Below the pieces are notes generated by a model. The model was not told the origin of the DNA, searched no databases, and worked only from the letters and a program-made list of their open reading frames with translations. The position numbers and the translations under genes are program-made. A stretch of 59,369 bases of DNA from DASWTL01 sp036402155 (GTDB lineage Bacteria > Bacteroidota > Bacteroidia > Sphingobacteriales > Sphingobacteriaceae), in NCBI GenBank assembly GCA_036402155.1, contig DASWTL010000056.1, positions 1 through 59,369 on the forward strand, read 5' to 3'. Of this stretch, positions 1 through 8,804 are shown piece after piece; position 1 is the first letter of the stretch; each line of letters begins with the position of its first letter.

Positions 1-398
1 CTTATTGTATCTGTAGTTTTTCCTATCTCCAGTAAGTAATTATTATTATCGGATTTAAAGGTGGACATCAGGACCCGATAGTTTAGCGTATCCTGCTCAA
101 CTACCCTTTCGGTAGTTAGAATAGTGTCTATAAAATAGTCCTTTTCAGTTTCTTCAAGGGCAATATATTCTTCTTTAAGCATGGTGTAACTACCATAACT
201 TGCACCGCCTTCCAGATAAAAGTCGATGCCATCCCTTTCAATAATTTTCATTACCTTTTTCTGCTGTTGAGCCAGGTATGAATTAGTATACTGAAATGCA
301 ATACGCTCAATCAGAAAGGGCATCATAAGCACAAAGAACACCACAATGGCCATCTTTGATAACGTTATGAAAAATGTTAATTTGGTTATTAATTTCAC
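1..398 (-). CDS. Sensor histidine kinase, N-terminal part (cut by window edge)
   Basis: Reading the minus strand from a GTG at 398 gives an open frame that runs off the left edge (132 codons visible). The GTG overlaps the TGA stop of the upstream response regulator (GTGA), which indicates translational coupling. The visible part has one membrane segment (about residues 14-30, with the run MAIVVFFVLMMPFLI) followed by an extracytoplasmic stretch rich in charged residues. The catalytic kinase domains lie outside the window, so the kinase call is inferred from its position directly behind an OmpR-type regulator. It most likely senses an envelope signal and phosphorylates that regulator. Confidence 0.75.
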   Translation of the reverse strand, partial: MKLITKLTFFITLSKMAIVVFFVLMMPFLIERIAFQYTNSYLAQQQKKVMKIIERDGIDFYLEGGASYGSYTMLKEEYIALEETEKDYFIDTILTTERVVEQDTLNYRVLMSTFKSDNNNYLLEIGKTTDTI

Positions 399-1075
399 GT
401 CTGCTTTTTGATCTTGTATCCCAGACCCCTAACCGTTTCAAGCCAGTCAACCTGTCCGTAAGCACCCAGTTTTTTGCGGATATTCTTTATGTGGACATCA
501 ATGTAGTTTGAATCGTAGTCATCATCTGCAAAACTTCCCCAGATATGTTCACTTAATTGCATGCGGGTAAGAACCCGGTTCTTATGCAAAAGCATATAAC
601 TTAACAGATCGAATTCTTTCCTGGTAAGTTCAATTTCGTTCTCACCATGCAAAATTATGCGCTTCTGAAGATCCACATTAAATTCCCCCAGTGAAATGGC
701 TTCCGTTTTAACACCAAACTTTCTTCTTGAGATAGCCTGCATCCGGGATTGTAGCTCTAGCAGGGAAAAAGGTTTTGGCAGATAATCATCGGCCCCCAGA
801 TCAAGACCCATAATACGGTCTTCTATATTTCCTCTGGCGGTAAGAATAATATATGCAGCATCGGGATTATACTTTTTTGCCTTTTCGAGTAGTTTCAGGC
901 CATCCATATCTGGCAGGCCAAGATCAAGAAGTATAAAATCATAAAGGGTCATTTCAAGCTTTTCTAAAGCTTTAGAACCGTTATGAGCAAGGTCGCAAAG
1001 GTAAAAGGCCTTCTTTAAGAAAGCCTCCACTTCATATGCCAATGTTTTTTCGTCTTCAACGATCAGTACTTTCAA
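395..1075 (-). CDS. OmpR/PhoB-family response regulator
   Basis: This is a 226-residue two-domain regulator. The N-terminal receiver has the acidic pair at D8/E9, the phospho-acceptor D51 in LLDLGLPD, T79 and the invariant K101 in LPKPFS. Residues 125-226 form a winged-helix DNA-binding domain ending in ETVRGLGYKI, as in OmpR/PhoB proteins. Length is normal for the family. Ten bases separate it from the upstream beta-barrel gene and its stop overlaps the downstream kinase start. It probably controls its own operon, including the exported proteins encoded upstream; that link is inferred from gene order. Confidence 0.92.
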   Translation of the reverse strand: MKVLIVEDEKTLAYEVEAFLKKAFYLCDLAHNGSKALEKLEMTLYDFILLDLGLPDMDGLKLLEKAKKYNPDAAYIILTARGNIEDRIMGLDLGADDYLPKPFSLLELQSRMQAISRRKFGVKTEAISLGEFNVDLQKRIILHGENEIELTRKEFDLLSYMLLHKNRVLTRMQLSEHIWGSFADDDYDSNYIDVHIKNIRKKLGAYGQVDWLETVRGLGYKIKKQT

Positions 1076-1084
1076 AGCAAAATA

Positions 1085-1912
1085 TTAAAACTGGTAATAA
1101 ACGCTTAAGTTAAAAAATGATCTTGGCTTATTTGAACCTTCAGAAAACTTTTTGCCTAAAAAAGAGGCCTGATAGCTTGCCTCCAGGCTGTAATTAGCCC
1201 GATTATAAGCTATTGGCAAGGTTAAACCATAAGACATTATATCAAAGCTTGTTGTTTCAACCGTGGTAGTTTCAGTCTGTGGCTGAGGTTTTGGAAATAA
1301 CGGATCAAATAATCCTTGTCGCCGTTTTCTTTCTACGGTATACGTTTCGTAGTATCTGCTGGACCCGCCGATAATAGATACTGACGGTTCGAGAGAAATA
1401 TAATCTTTCTCGGTAATACTTCCCAGATCAATAAGTTTAGAACTATTGAACGATAAAAAAACATCACTCTGATTACCGAATACGTAATCAGCGCTTAAAC
1501 CTGTTTTAAAAACATTAAAATCATAGTTTAATACGCCGCTTAATGTATTTTCATTGGCTGTTTGTAGCAAAGGAGAGTTTTTTTCATAAAAAGACCGCGT
1601 ATAGCTCAGATCGGCCTCCAGGTTTTCAGAAAGATTGAAATTAAATCCGCCTGACAGGTCTACAGCTGAAATTCCATTACCATAATTAAGTAATTTTAGT
1701 GCTGAAGCTGAGATATAAAATCCGCTTTTAAGCCTATATCCCGCATAAGAAAGCATATAGGGTAATTTTTCATCTGTAGACTGCCCATAATAATTGGCGG
1801 TGTTGCCATATATAGCAGCTAATGTCAACGAGGATGTTTTAGTAGAATCCTGCTGGGCGAAACCCGGAACAAAAGTTCCACATAATACAATTAAACTAAG
1901 TAAATACTTCAT
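1085..1912 (-). CDS. Probable outer-membrane beta-barrel protein
   Basis: The 275-residue product starts with a clear signal peptide that ends near GFAQ, residues 1-19. The mature part is a series of short alternating, aromatic-flanked segments, and the last residues are YYQF; a C-terminal aromatic is typical of outer-membrane barrels. I recognise no named family. A proline/threonine-rich loop around residues 195-220 is probably surface-exposed. It stands between a small basic exported protein and the response regulator, with gaps of about 10 bases, so it is likely co-transcribed with the two-component system and may be its target or partner. Confidence 0.6.
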   Translation of the reverse strand: MKYLLSLIVLCGTFVPGFAQQDSTKTSSLTLAAIYGNTANYYGQSTDEKLPYMLSYAGYRLKSGFYISASALKLLNYGNGISAVDLSGGFNFNLSENLEADLSYTRSFYEKNSPLLQTANENTLSGVLNYDFNVFKTGLSADYVFGNQSDVFLSFNSSKLIDLGSITEKDYISLEPSVSIIGGSSRYYETYTVERKRRQGLFDPLFPKPQPQTETTTVETTSFDIMSYGLTLPIAYNRANYSLEASYQASFLGKKFSEGSNKPRSFFNLSVYYQF

Positions 1913-1921
1913 AAATGGTTA

Positions 1922-2248
1922 TTATCCTAATTTTCCTAAACCTCTTTTAATATTTCCAACCGGCTTTTTAATATTGGGTTTTACTCTTACAGGAGGCTTA
2001 ATTTTAATCCGGTCACCCACTGCTGCAGGCTTTATTTGTCGTCTGGATTTAGGAACTTCTTTGATTTCAGGCTTTTCTGAAGGTTTCTTTTCAGGCTTTG
2101 CAGCAGGTTTTTTAGGTACAGAATCTAAAGCGAATTCAGTTTCATAAGATTTTAAGGACGCGCTGCCATTACCGGCCGTTGCTGCTAAAGGCAACAGAGC
2201 TGCAAACAATGCAATCATAAACAACCGGTATATTATATTGGATTTCAT
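1922..2248 (-). CDS. Small exported Lys/Pro-rich protein, function unknown
   Basis: I place the start at 2248 because the ATG there begins a typical signal peptide (residues 1-26, ending LAATAG); an in-frame ATG 45 bases upstream would put an unlikely N-terminal extension before it. The mature part, about 80 residues, is rich in lysine, proline and arginine, strongly basic, and probably disordered. It shows no enzyme motif. It could bind an acidic polymer such as lipopolysaccharide or DNA, but that is a guess from charge alone. Its stop is 9 bases before the barrel-protein start. Confidence 0.6.
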   Translation of the reverse strand: MKSNIIYRLFMIALFAALLPLAATAGNGSASLKSYETEFALDSVPKKPAAKPEKKPSEKPEIKEVPKSRRQIKPAAVGDRIKIKPPVRVKPNIKKPVGNIKRGLGKLG

Positions 2249-2330
2249 TTTTACAAAAATAAAGAAAGTTTGCCTCGTGCGGGAGGCAAACAATCATAGA
2301 TGTGTGTTTTATTTATATATAGTGAACCGC

Positions 2331-2960
2331 TTAAAGGATTCCAAGTCCGGCCGTACCACGAACTTTGGCTCCAACTTTAGGACGGTTAAGTTGCACATCA
2401 GCACCTACTTTTGCTCCTCCGTTAACCTTTGCAGGGCGGGTTGCTTTCGCAGGTTTTCTATCACCTTTGCCTATTTTAACTTTTGCATCTGCATCTAATA
2501 TTGCACCATCTGCCGCTTTGCGTTCAGCTTTGGCAGCTTCCCTGGCGGCTTTCGCCTCTTCTTTGGTCTCTTTCAATAAAGTTTTTCTGGCTTCCGCTTC
2601 TGCCTTTACATCTGCAGCCACGCTCTGGCCATCATCTTTACGAGTTTCTGCTTCTGCTTTCACATCAGCCACAAAATCTCTTTGATCTTGCTTTCTGGCT
2701 TCACGAGCGGCTTCGCGGTCTGCTTTACGTTGTGCCCTGGCATCAGATGTATTATCTGTTACATTTACTGAGGCCTGAGATTTAGAAGATGCGGTTGCGC
2801 TCACTGCGTCTCCTTTTGCTCCAGCTTCCATTTCAGATTTTGCTACTGCACTTACTTCCGAACCATGGCTATTTTTTCTTTGCTTCTCAGCTCTCGGGCT
2901 TTGAGCAAACGCAGCTACTGAAAATAAAAGTGCTGCTCCGATTAATAGTTTAGTTTTCAT
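2331..2960 (-). CDS. Exported Ala/Lys/Glu-rich protein, function unknown
   Basis: The 209-residue protein has a signal peptide ending VAAFAQ (residues 1-19). The mature protein is extremely rich in Ala, Lys, Glu, Arg and Asp. The middle (about residues 75-150) carries a twice-repeated element of the form ADVKAEAExRK and long runs typical of a charged helix or coiled coil. The C-terminus has glycine-rich KVGA repeats. No known domain is recognised. It is the first gene of the minus-strand group that ends with the two-component system, so it may be the most abundant product of that operon. Low complexity makes homology calls unreliable. Confidence 0.6.
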   Translation of the reverse strand: MKTKLLIGAALLFSVAAFAQSPRAEKQRKNSHGSEVSAVAKSEMEAGAKGDAVSATASSKSQASVNVTDNTSDARAQRKADREAAREARKQDQRDFVADVKAEAETRKDDGQSVAADVKAEAEARKTLLKETKEEAKAAREAAKAERKAADGAILDADAKVKIGKGDRKPAKATRPAKVNGGAKVGADVQLNRPKVGAKVRGTAGLGIL

Positions 2961-3212
2961 AGTTGTGTATTTTAATAGTTATGTACTTTCGTTTTATTTG
3001 TGATTTACTGATACAAATTTGAAACAGTAAAATGAAGAGAACATGAATTTTTAAAATTATTTTTATTTTCTTCAACCATTTAATTTTACATCCTTTACTA
3101 ATTATTACTCAAAAGTATCCCGCCAGCATGAAGGGAAAATGAAGAACTAAAAAAATTTTAAACTTTATTCTCTTTACTAAATTACTACTAGGGATATTTA
3201 AACTGACCCATT

Positions 3213-4052
3213 ATGAAGATAGCTGCTCACAGATCAATTTTTACCAGTCTTATTATTGGCTATGCCTTTTTATTTGCGGGTTGTTCCTCTAATCCATATG
3301 CAAGAACAAATAAATCTTATAAAAAGCAGGTAAAAGAGTTTGCACGCACGTTAAGGCAGATCCCTCCGACAAATCCCGGTGAAACAAGCCTGCAAAGCGG
3401 CGACTATTGGGTAGGGGCAACTAATCTCAATATGCGCAAACCGAATTTTGTGATCATCCATCATACTGCGCAAAAATCCACAGAGCAAACTTTAAAAACA
3501 TTTACCACCCCCAGAACACAGGTGAGTGCACATTATGTAATAGGCAGGGATGGAAAAGTTTATCATATGCTAAGTGATTATTTACGTGCCTGGCATGCAG
3601 GCACCGGGAAGTGGGGCAATACAAGTGACCTAAATTCATCATCAATTGGTATTGAACTTGACAACAATGGATTTGAACCTTTTGCTGATGCTCAGGTAAA
3701 CAGTCTGTTACAGGTATTAACACTTCTTAAGAAGACACACAGTATCCCGGCAGCTAATTTCATAGGGCATTCTGATATTGCTCCGGGACGTAAAGTAGAT
3801 CCAAATCCCACTTTCCCGTGGAAAAAGCTTTCAGAAAATGGGTTTGGGTTATGGTATGATGAGGTACTTGCCGACAGCATTCCTGAAAACTTTAATGATC
3901 AGGAAGCATTGCGGATAATTGGCTACGATACAAAAAACCTGGAAGCAGCTATTAAATCATTTCAGATACACTTTATCCAAAAAGATATTACCGGAATACT
4001 TAACGATGAAGAAAGAAAAATCCTTTTCAACCTATACCGGAAATACCTGTAA
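3213..4052 (+). CDS. N-acetylmuramoyl-L-alanine amidase, lipoprotein
   Basis: This amidase cuts the bond between muramic acid and the stem peptide of peptidoglycan. A lipoprotein signal with lipobox LFAGC puts Cys24 at the mature N-terminus. The Amidase_2 domain (about residues 75-205) has the zinc and catalytic signature: H84 in FVIIHHT, H186 in GHSDIAPGRKVDP and D196. After it, about residues 225-279 look like a peptidoglycan-binding helical domain of the type found in AmiD-like enzymes. Length fits AmiD-like proteins. It is divergent from the exported-protein operon and convergent with glnS. It probably acts in cell-wall turnover or recycling at a membrane. Confidence 0.88.
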   Translation: MKIAAHRSIFTSLIIGYAFLFAGCSSNPYARTNKSYKKQVKEFARTLRQIPPTNPGETSLQSGDYWVGATNLNMRKPNFVIIHHTAQKSTEQTLKTFTTPRTQVSAHYVIGRDGKVYHMLSDYLRAWHAGTGKWGNTSDLNSSSIGIELDNNGFEPFADAQVNSLLQVLTLLKKTHSIPAANFIGHSDIAPGRKVDPNPTFPWKKLSENGFGLWYDEVLADSIPENFNDQEALRIIGYDTKNLEAAIKSFQIHFIQKDITGILNDEERKILFNLYRKYL

Positions 4053-4061
4053 TAAATACTT

Positions 4062-5729
4062 CTAGTGTTTTTGGCCTTTTGCCCAGGCATCCTTTAATGT
4101 AACGGTCCGGTTAAATACCAGATTGTCCGGTGATGAGTCTGTATCCAGGGTAAAATAACCTTTGCGAATAAACTGATAGGCTTTTCCTGGTTCTGCTTGC
4201 TCCAGATCAGGTTCAATAAAGGCATTGCGAATAACCTGAAGACTGTCCGGATTAATATATTCCTTAAAGTCCCCCTCTTCATTTGATGGATCTTCAACCT
4301 GGAACAACCTGTCATACAATCTTATTTCAGCTTGTTTAGCGTGGGGAATACTTACCCAATGGATTGTGCCTTTTACATTAATACCACTGGTATCATTACC
4401 ACTTTTTGACTCAGGAATATATGTGCAATGGATTTCGGTTACTTCTCCGTTCTCGTCTTTAACAAAATTTTCGCACTTAATTATATAAGCATGTTTTAAA
4501 CGTACCGAAAGCCCGGGACCAAGCCTGAAGAATTTCTTTGCGGGCTCCTCCATAAAGTCGTCACGCTCTATCCACAGTTCACCACTGAACGGGATTGTTC
4601 GTTCTCCTTCGCCACCTTCTACCTCGGTATTATTTTCTCCATGCAACATTTCCTCCTGTTCCTTCGGATAATTGGTTATCACCAATTTAACAGGGTCAAG
4701 TACTGCCATACGGCGCCATGCCGTTCTGTTCAGCTCTTCACGCACACAGAATTCAAGCAAACCCACATCAATTAAATTCTCCCGTTTTGCCACGCCTATC
4801 CGATCGCAAAACTCACGTATACTACCCGGTGTATATCCACGCCGGCGAAAACCGCTTAATGTGGGCATACGAGGGTCATCCCAACCACTTACAAAACGCT
4901 CATTTACAAGCTGTAACAGCTTGCGTTTACTCATAATGGTATAACTGACATTTCCTCTGGCAAACTCATATTGTTTAGAAGGGAAAAGACCCAACTGCTC
5001 AATAAACCAGTCGTACAACGGGCGGTGGGGAACAAACTCAAGAGTACATAAGGAATGTGTTATCCGCTCAATCGCATCACTTTGACCATGGGCAAAATCA
5101 TACATGGGGTAAATACACCATTTATTTCCTGTACGGTGATGATGGGCGTGCCTGATACGGTACATGATTGGATCACGCATATGCATATTAGGTGAAGCCA
5201 GATCAATTTTGGCCCTGAGAACTTTCGCCCCATCAGGATACTGGCCGTTCCTCATCTCTTCAAATAATCTTAGATTTTCTTCAACACTCCTGCTTCGGTA
5301 TTGGGTTGGAACACCGGGTTCTGTTGGCGTGCCTTTTTTATCGGCTATTTCTTCGGGTGAGCTGTCATCTACATAGGCCAATCCTTTTTCAATCAAACTT
5401 GTAGCAAAACCATACATTTGGTCAAAATAATCGGAAGTATATAATTCTTCATCCCATTCAAAACCCAGCCACCGGATATCATTTTTTATACTTTCAACAT
5501 ATTCAGTGTCTTCTGTTACAGGGTTTGTATCGTCAAACCTGAGATTGGTTTTACCATTATACTTTTGAGCAATACCAAAATTCAGACATATCGCTTTAGC
5601 ATGCCCGATATGAAGATATCCATTAGGCTCAGGCGGAAACCTGGTAAGAACACGGCCATCGTTCTTTCCGGTTTTAAGATCTTCTTCAATGATCTCCTCT
5701 ATAAAATTCAGTGATCTCTCCTCGCTCAT
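4062..5729 (-). CDS. glnS: Glutaminyl-tRNA synthetase
   Basis: This class I synthetase charges tRNA-Gln with glutamine. The HIGH motif is at residues 40-43 inside PPEPNGYLHIGHAKA, and the KMSKS-like loop reads IMSKR at 265-269. The C-terminal anticodon-binding beta-barrels follow, with the conserved block FNRTVTLKD near the end. At 555 residues it matches bacterial GlnS. The start at 5729 is supported by a TATTTTTG promoter element (5758-5765 on the minus strand) about 30 bases upstream. It appears to be a single-gene unit. Confidence 0.96.
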   Translation of the reverse strand: MSEERSLNFIEEIIEEDLKTGKNDGRVLTRFPPEPNGYLHIGHAKAICLNFGIAQKYNGKTNLRFDDTNPVTEDTEYVESIKNDIRWLGFEWDEELYTSDYFDQMYGFATSLIEKGLAYVDDSSPEEIADKKGTPTEPGVPTQYRSRSVEENLRLFEEMRNGQYPDGAKVLRAKIDLASPNMHMRDPIMYRIRHAHHHRTGNKWCIYPMYDFAHGQSDAIERITHSLCTLEFVPHRPLYDWFIEQLGLFPSKQYEFARGNVSYTIMSKRKLLQLVNERFVSGWDDPRMPTLSGFRRRGYTPGSIREFCDRIGVAKRENLIDVGLLEFCVREELNRTAWRRMAVLDPVKLVITNYPKEQEEMLHGENNTEVEGGEGERTIPFSGELWIERDDFMEEPAKKFFRLGPGLSVRLKHAYIIKCENFVKDENGEVTEIHCTYIPESKSGNDTSGINVKGTIHWVSIPHAKQAEIRLYDRLFQVEDPSNEEGDFKEYINPDSLQVIRNAFIEPDLEQAEPGKAYQFIRKGYFTLDTDSSPDNLVFNRTVTLKDAWAKGQKH

Positions 5730-5757
5730 CTGCTGGTTGGTGTTTGTGTAAAGTTTG

Positions 5758-5765
5758 CAAAAATA
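5758..5765 (-). promoter_or_regulatory. Bacteroidota -7 promoter element for glnS
   Basis: The minus strand reads TATTTTTG, matching the TAnnTTTG element used by the main Bacteroidota sigma factor. It lies 28 bases upstream of the glnS start. I see no good TTG partner upstream, so the call is moderate. Confidence 0.5.
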
Positions 5766-5826
5766 GCAAAAATTAAGCTTAGCGCATGCGAACCATTAAG
5801 ATCTGAAGATTAAGCATTTTTCTTCG

Positions 5827-5834
5827 TATTTTTG
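5827..5834 (+). promoter_or_regulatory. Bacteroidota -7 promoter element for the B12-binding protein gene
   Basis: TATTTTTG matches TAnnTTTG and ends 10 bases before the ATG at 5845, implying a very short 5' leader. The glnS promoter element lies about 60 bases away on the other strand, so this is a divergent promoter region. Confidence 0.5.
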
Positions 5835-5844
5835 AACTGTAGCT

Positions 5845-6264
5845 ATGACAAGTAAATTGAAACGCCCCATACGTGTTCTGGTGGCTAAAGTAGGCCTTGA
5901 TGGTCATGACCGCGGTGCAAAGATTATTGCCACTTCACTTAGAGATTCAGGTATGGAGGTTATTTATACAGGTTTACGTCAGACTCCGGAGATGGTGGTA
6001 AATGCTGCACTTCAGGAGGATGTTGATGCCATTGGTGTTTCCATACTTTCCGGAGCACACATGACCGTATTTCCCCGTATTATAAATTTAATGAAGGAAA
6101 AAGGGATTACGGATGTTTTGGTAACCGGGGGCGGCATAATTCCTGATAATGATATGAAAGAATTAAATGCAATGGGAGTGGGTAAATTGTTTGCACCTGG
6201 CGCAAATACCCGGGAAATTGCAAAATATATTACTGATTGGGTAGAAGTAAACAGAGATTTTTAA
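5845..6264 (+). CDS. Cobalamin-binding domain protein, methylmalonyl-CoA mutase C-terminal type
   Basis: This 139-residue protein consists only of a B12-binding Rossmann-like domain. It has the DGHDRG motif (residues 19-24) that supplies the histidine ligand to cobalt, followed by the conserved SGAH and VTGGGIIP segments. In classic methylmalonyl-CoA mutase this domain is fused to the catalytic barrel; in split mutases it is a separate small subunit. No large subunit gene is in the window, so the partner must be elsewhere. The next gene is an enoyl-CoA hydratase 25 bases downstream, so the pair may serve acyl-CoA metabolism. Confidence 0.88.
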   Translation: MTSKLKRPIRVLVAKVGLDGHDRGAKIIATSLRDSGMEVIYTGLRQTPEMVVNAALQEDVDAIGVSILSGAHMTVFPRIINLMKEKGITDVLVTGGGIIPDNDMKELNAMGVGKLFAPGANTREIAKYITDWVEVNRDF

Positions 6265-6289
6265 CTGTTTAATTAAAGAGCCTCAACAC

Positions 6290-7063
6290 ATGTATCAAAA
6301 CCTGCTTGTCGAAAAAAGAAATCGCACTTTATACATTACGATAAATCGTGAGGATAAGCTTAATGCATTGAATGTTGAGACCCTAAATGAGTTAAACTTA
6401 GCCTTTACAGATGCCTTAAATGATGATCTGGTGCGAGGTATAATTATTACAGGCTCTGGAAAAAAAGCATTTATTGCGGGAGCGGATATCAAAGAATTCG
6501 CATCATACTCTGAAGAAGAAGGTCGTCAACTGGCTGAGGAGGGACAAAATAAAGTTTTTGATGTTATTCAAAACAGCAACAAGACAGTTATAGCCGCCAT
6601 CAATGGGTATGCCCTGGGTGGTGGATTAGAGCTTGCATTGGCCTGTCATATCCGTATTGCCTCAACCAATGCATACCTGGGATTGCCGGAAGTAACGCTT
6701 GGGCTTATTCCAGGATACGGAGGAACTCAACGGCTTGCGCAGTTGGTGGGAAAAGGAAAAGCACTTGAAATGATACTAACCGGAGATATGATAAATTCTT
6801 CAGATGCTCTGAATTCAGGATTAGTTAATCATGTTGTTGAACCGGACCAACTTATTGAAAAAGCTGATGACATCATGCTGAGAATTATAAGCAGGTCGCC
6901 TTTAGCAGTAGCAGCCGCAATTAAGTCAGTAAATGCAGGATTTTTACCGGACACTAATGGTTACGAGGTAGAGATCGAACAATTTGCTAAATGTTTTGGA
7001 ACAGCTGATTTTAAAGAAGGGGTTTCAGCGTTTTTGGAAAAAAGGAAACCTGATTTTAAGTAA
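6290..7063 (+). CDS. Enoyl-CoA hydratase/isomerase family protein
   Basis: The 257-residue crotonase-fold protein has an oxyanion-hole segment FIAGADIKEF near residues 63-72 and the two glutamates expected for hydratase activity, in GGGLELALACH and in LPEVTLGLIPGYGGTQR. It adds water across 2-enoyl-CoA in fatty-acid beta-oxidation or amino-acid breakdown; the exact substrate cannot be read from sequence. It follows the B12-binding protein gene by 25 bases and is probably co-transcribed. No terminator is obvious before the next gene. Confidence 0.9.
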   Translation: MYQNLLVEKRNRTLYITINREDKLNALNVETLNELNLAFTDALNDDLVRGIIITGSGKKAFIAGADIKEFASYSEEEGRQLAEEGQNKVFDVIQNSNKTVIAAINGYALGGGLELALACHIRIASTNAYLGLPEVTLGLIPGYGGTQRLAQLVGKGKALEMILTGDMINSSDALNSGLVNHVVEPDQLIEKADDIMLRIISRSPLAVAAAIKSVNAGFLPDTNGYEVEIEQFAKCFGTADFKEGVSAFLEKRKPDFK

Positions 7064-7160
7064 GCGATTGGAGAAACTTTTCCTTTTTAAATTTATAACT
7101 ATATTTAGAACATAAAGGAACTAATAGCACCCGATTTCCTTAAAGCAAGCATATCGCTCG

Positions 7161-8558
7161 ATGAAGAAAATTTTAATTATAGATGACGAAATTAATATTG
7201 GATTATTAATATCCAAATTCCTAACCAGAAATGGTTTTGAAGTCACTACCTCAACAAGCGGATCATCCGCTTTTGAACATCTTGCAAAAGAATCTTTCAA
7301 CCTGGTTTTATGCGATTTTAGACTCGAGGATACTGATGGAAGGGAGATTCTGCGGAAGATTAAAAAAGAATATCCCAGCACAGGAGTTATTATTATCACC
7401 GGTTATTCTGATATTAAGTTGGCTGTCGAGCTTATTAAAATGGGCGCCTATGATTATATAACCAAGCCTCTTTATCCGGATGAAATTTTAAATACAATTA
7501 ATAAAGCCATTGAAACACAGGAAGCATTAAATACCACGTCCGCTTCCCCGGAGCCATCAAAGCGTGAGCGAAATAAAGAATTTGTTGCAGAAGAATTTGT
7601 TATCGGCCAGAGTCCCGCTTCAAAAGAACTGATGCGGCAAATTGAGCTGGTGGCACCCACAACGTACAGTGTAATATTAATTGGTGAAAGCGGAACCGGA
7701 AAAGAATCTGTTGCAAAAAGTATCCATGATAAAAGCCCACGCAAGGACAAACCATTTATTGCAATGGATTGTGGGTCCTTAACCAAGGAACTTGCCGGAA
7801 GTGAATTTTTCGGCCATGAGAAAGGTTCTTTTACCGGCGCCTTATATACTAAGATCGGACATTTTGAAATGGCAAATGGCGGCACCTTGTTTCTTGATGA
7901 GGTAGGGAACTTGTCTTACGACATTCAAGCTGCACTTTTAAGAACCGTTCAGGAGCGAAAAGTGAAACGGATAGGGAGCACTAAGGAAATAAACCTGGAT
8001 GTTCGCCTGATCGTAGCTACAAATGAGAACCTTAATGAAGCCATTCTGAAGGGACGGTTCAGGGAAGATCTATACCACCGGTTTAATGAATTTGGAATTA
8101 ACTTACCACCACTCCGGGAACGGGGCAAGGATATCATGATATTTGCTGAAAATTTTTTAAAAGCCGCAAACCAGGAACTAAACCGCAATGTGGAAGGATT
8201 TTCAGATGAAGTTATAGAATGTTTCCTTACCTACAATTGGCCGGGAAATGTACGCGAACTAAAAAATGTCATTCGTCGTGCCACACTTTTATCTGATGGA
8301 AATCTTGTTCAGCTTAAAGCATTACCTCTCGAAATCTCCAATTATACAAGGGTGTCAGCCTTAGAACCTAATTCAGATCAAGCTATTGCACCAACTGAAA
8401 ATAAGCGGGATCTTAAAAACGCTGCGCTCGAAGCGGAATATGACACTATTCTTCAGGTCCTTAAGGAAGTGAAATTTAATAAAACCAAAGCTGCTCAAAT
8501 TTTAAACATTGACCGTAAGACTCTTTACAACAAGATGAAGGCAATAAATCTGGAATAA
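7161..8558 (+). CDS. NtrC-family sigma-54-dependent response regulator
   Basis: The 465-residue protein has three domains. The receiver (1-120) has acidic residues D8/D9, the phospho-acceptor D52 and K102. The AAA+ domain (about 145-375) has Walker A GESGTGKES (175-183) and Walker B LFLDE (243-247). The C-terminal Fis-type helix-turn-helix (about 425-465) ends with NKTKAAQILNIDRKTLYNKM. The loop that contacts sigma-54 reads GSFTGA (222-227) instead of the usual GAFTGA. It opens sigma-54 promoters after phosphorylation. No cognate kinase is adjacent; the next gene is a degenerate receiver-PAS protein. Confidence 0.93.
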   Translation: MKKILIIDDEINIGLLISKFLTRNGFEVTTSTSGSSAFEHLAKESFNLVLCDFRLEDTDGREILRKIKKEYPSTGVIIITGYSDIKLAVELIKMGAYDYITKPLYPDEILNTINKAIETQEALNTTSASPEPSKRERNKEFVAEEFVIGQSPASKELMRQIELVAPTTYSVILIGESGTGKESVAKSIHDKSPRKDKPFIAMDCGSLTKELAGSEFFGHEKGSFTGALYTKIGHFEMANGGTLFLDEVGNLSYDIQAALLRTVQERKVKRIGSTKEINLDVRLIVATNENLNEAILKGRFREDLYHRFNEFGINLPPLRERGKDIMIFAENFLKAANQELNRNVEGFSDEVIECFLTYNWPGNVRELKNVIRRATLLSDGNLVQLKALPLEISNYTRVSALEPNSDQAIAPTENKRDLKNAALEAEYDTILQVLKEVKFNKTKAAQILNIDRKTLYNKMKAINLE

Positions 8559-8804
8559 ACCCGCCATATAACTTCTTTATTAACGGCTCATATTGAGCAA
8601 ATCAAACCCCAATATGTAGATTTAATTACCGGTGAAAAATTTTGCAAGTTATAGCACTTCCTTAAAAAAGACAAAAACATGTCTGATTCATCAGTTTTAA
8701 CCGTGAAGTACAATAGATCCGTTAGTCTTAATAATGTTTTGACATTTACTTATCACGGACTTATTATTGCTATAACTAATCGCTAAGTTTAATGGATTAA
8801 CCAG

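Noticed and set aside
2365..2685. Plus-strand open frame inside the Ala/Lys-rich exported protein gene
   Set aside because: It is an artefact of the GCN/AAR-rich codons on the minus strand, which give few stops on the opposite strand. The minus-strand frame has a good signal peptide and operon context.
5766..5844. Cobalamin riboswitch before the B12-binding protein gene
   Set aside because: The space between the divergent promoter elements is under 80 bases and has no B12-box-like sequence. The leader is only about 10 bases.
8559..8804. Sigma-54 promoter between the activator and the pseudo-receiver gene
   Set aside because: A GTGCT...TTGCA-like stretch exists on the minus strand near 8640-8665, but the GG-GC spacing is not 10 bases and it points away from the gene.
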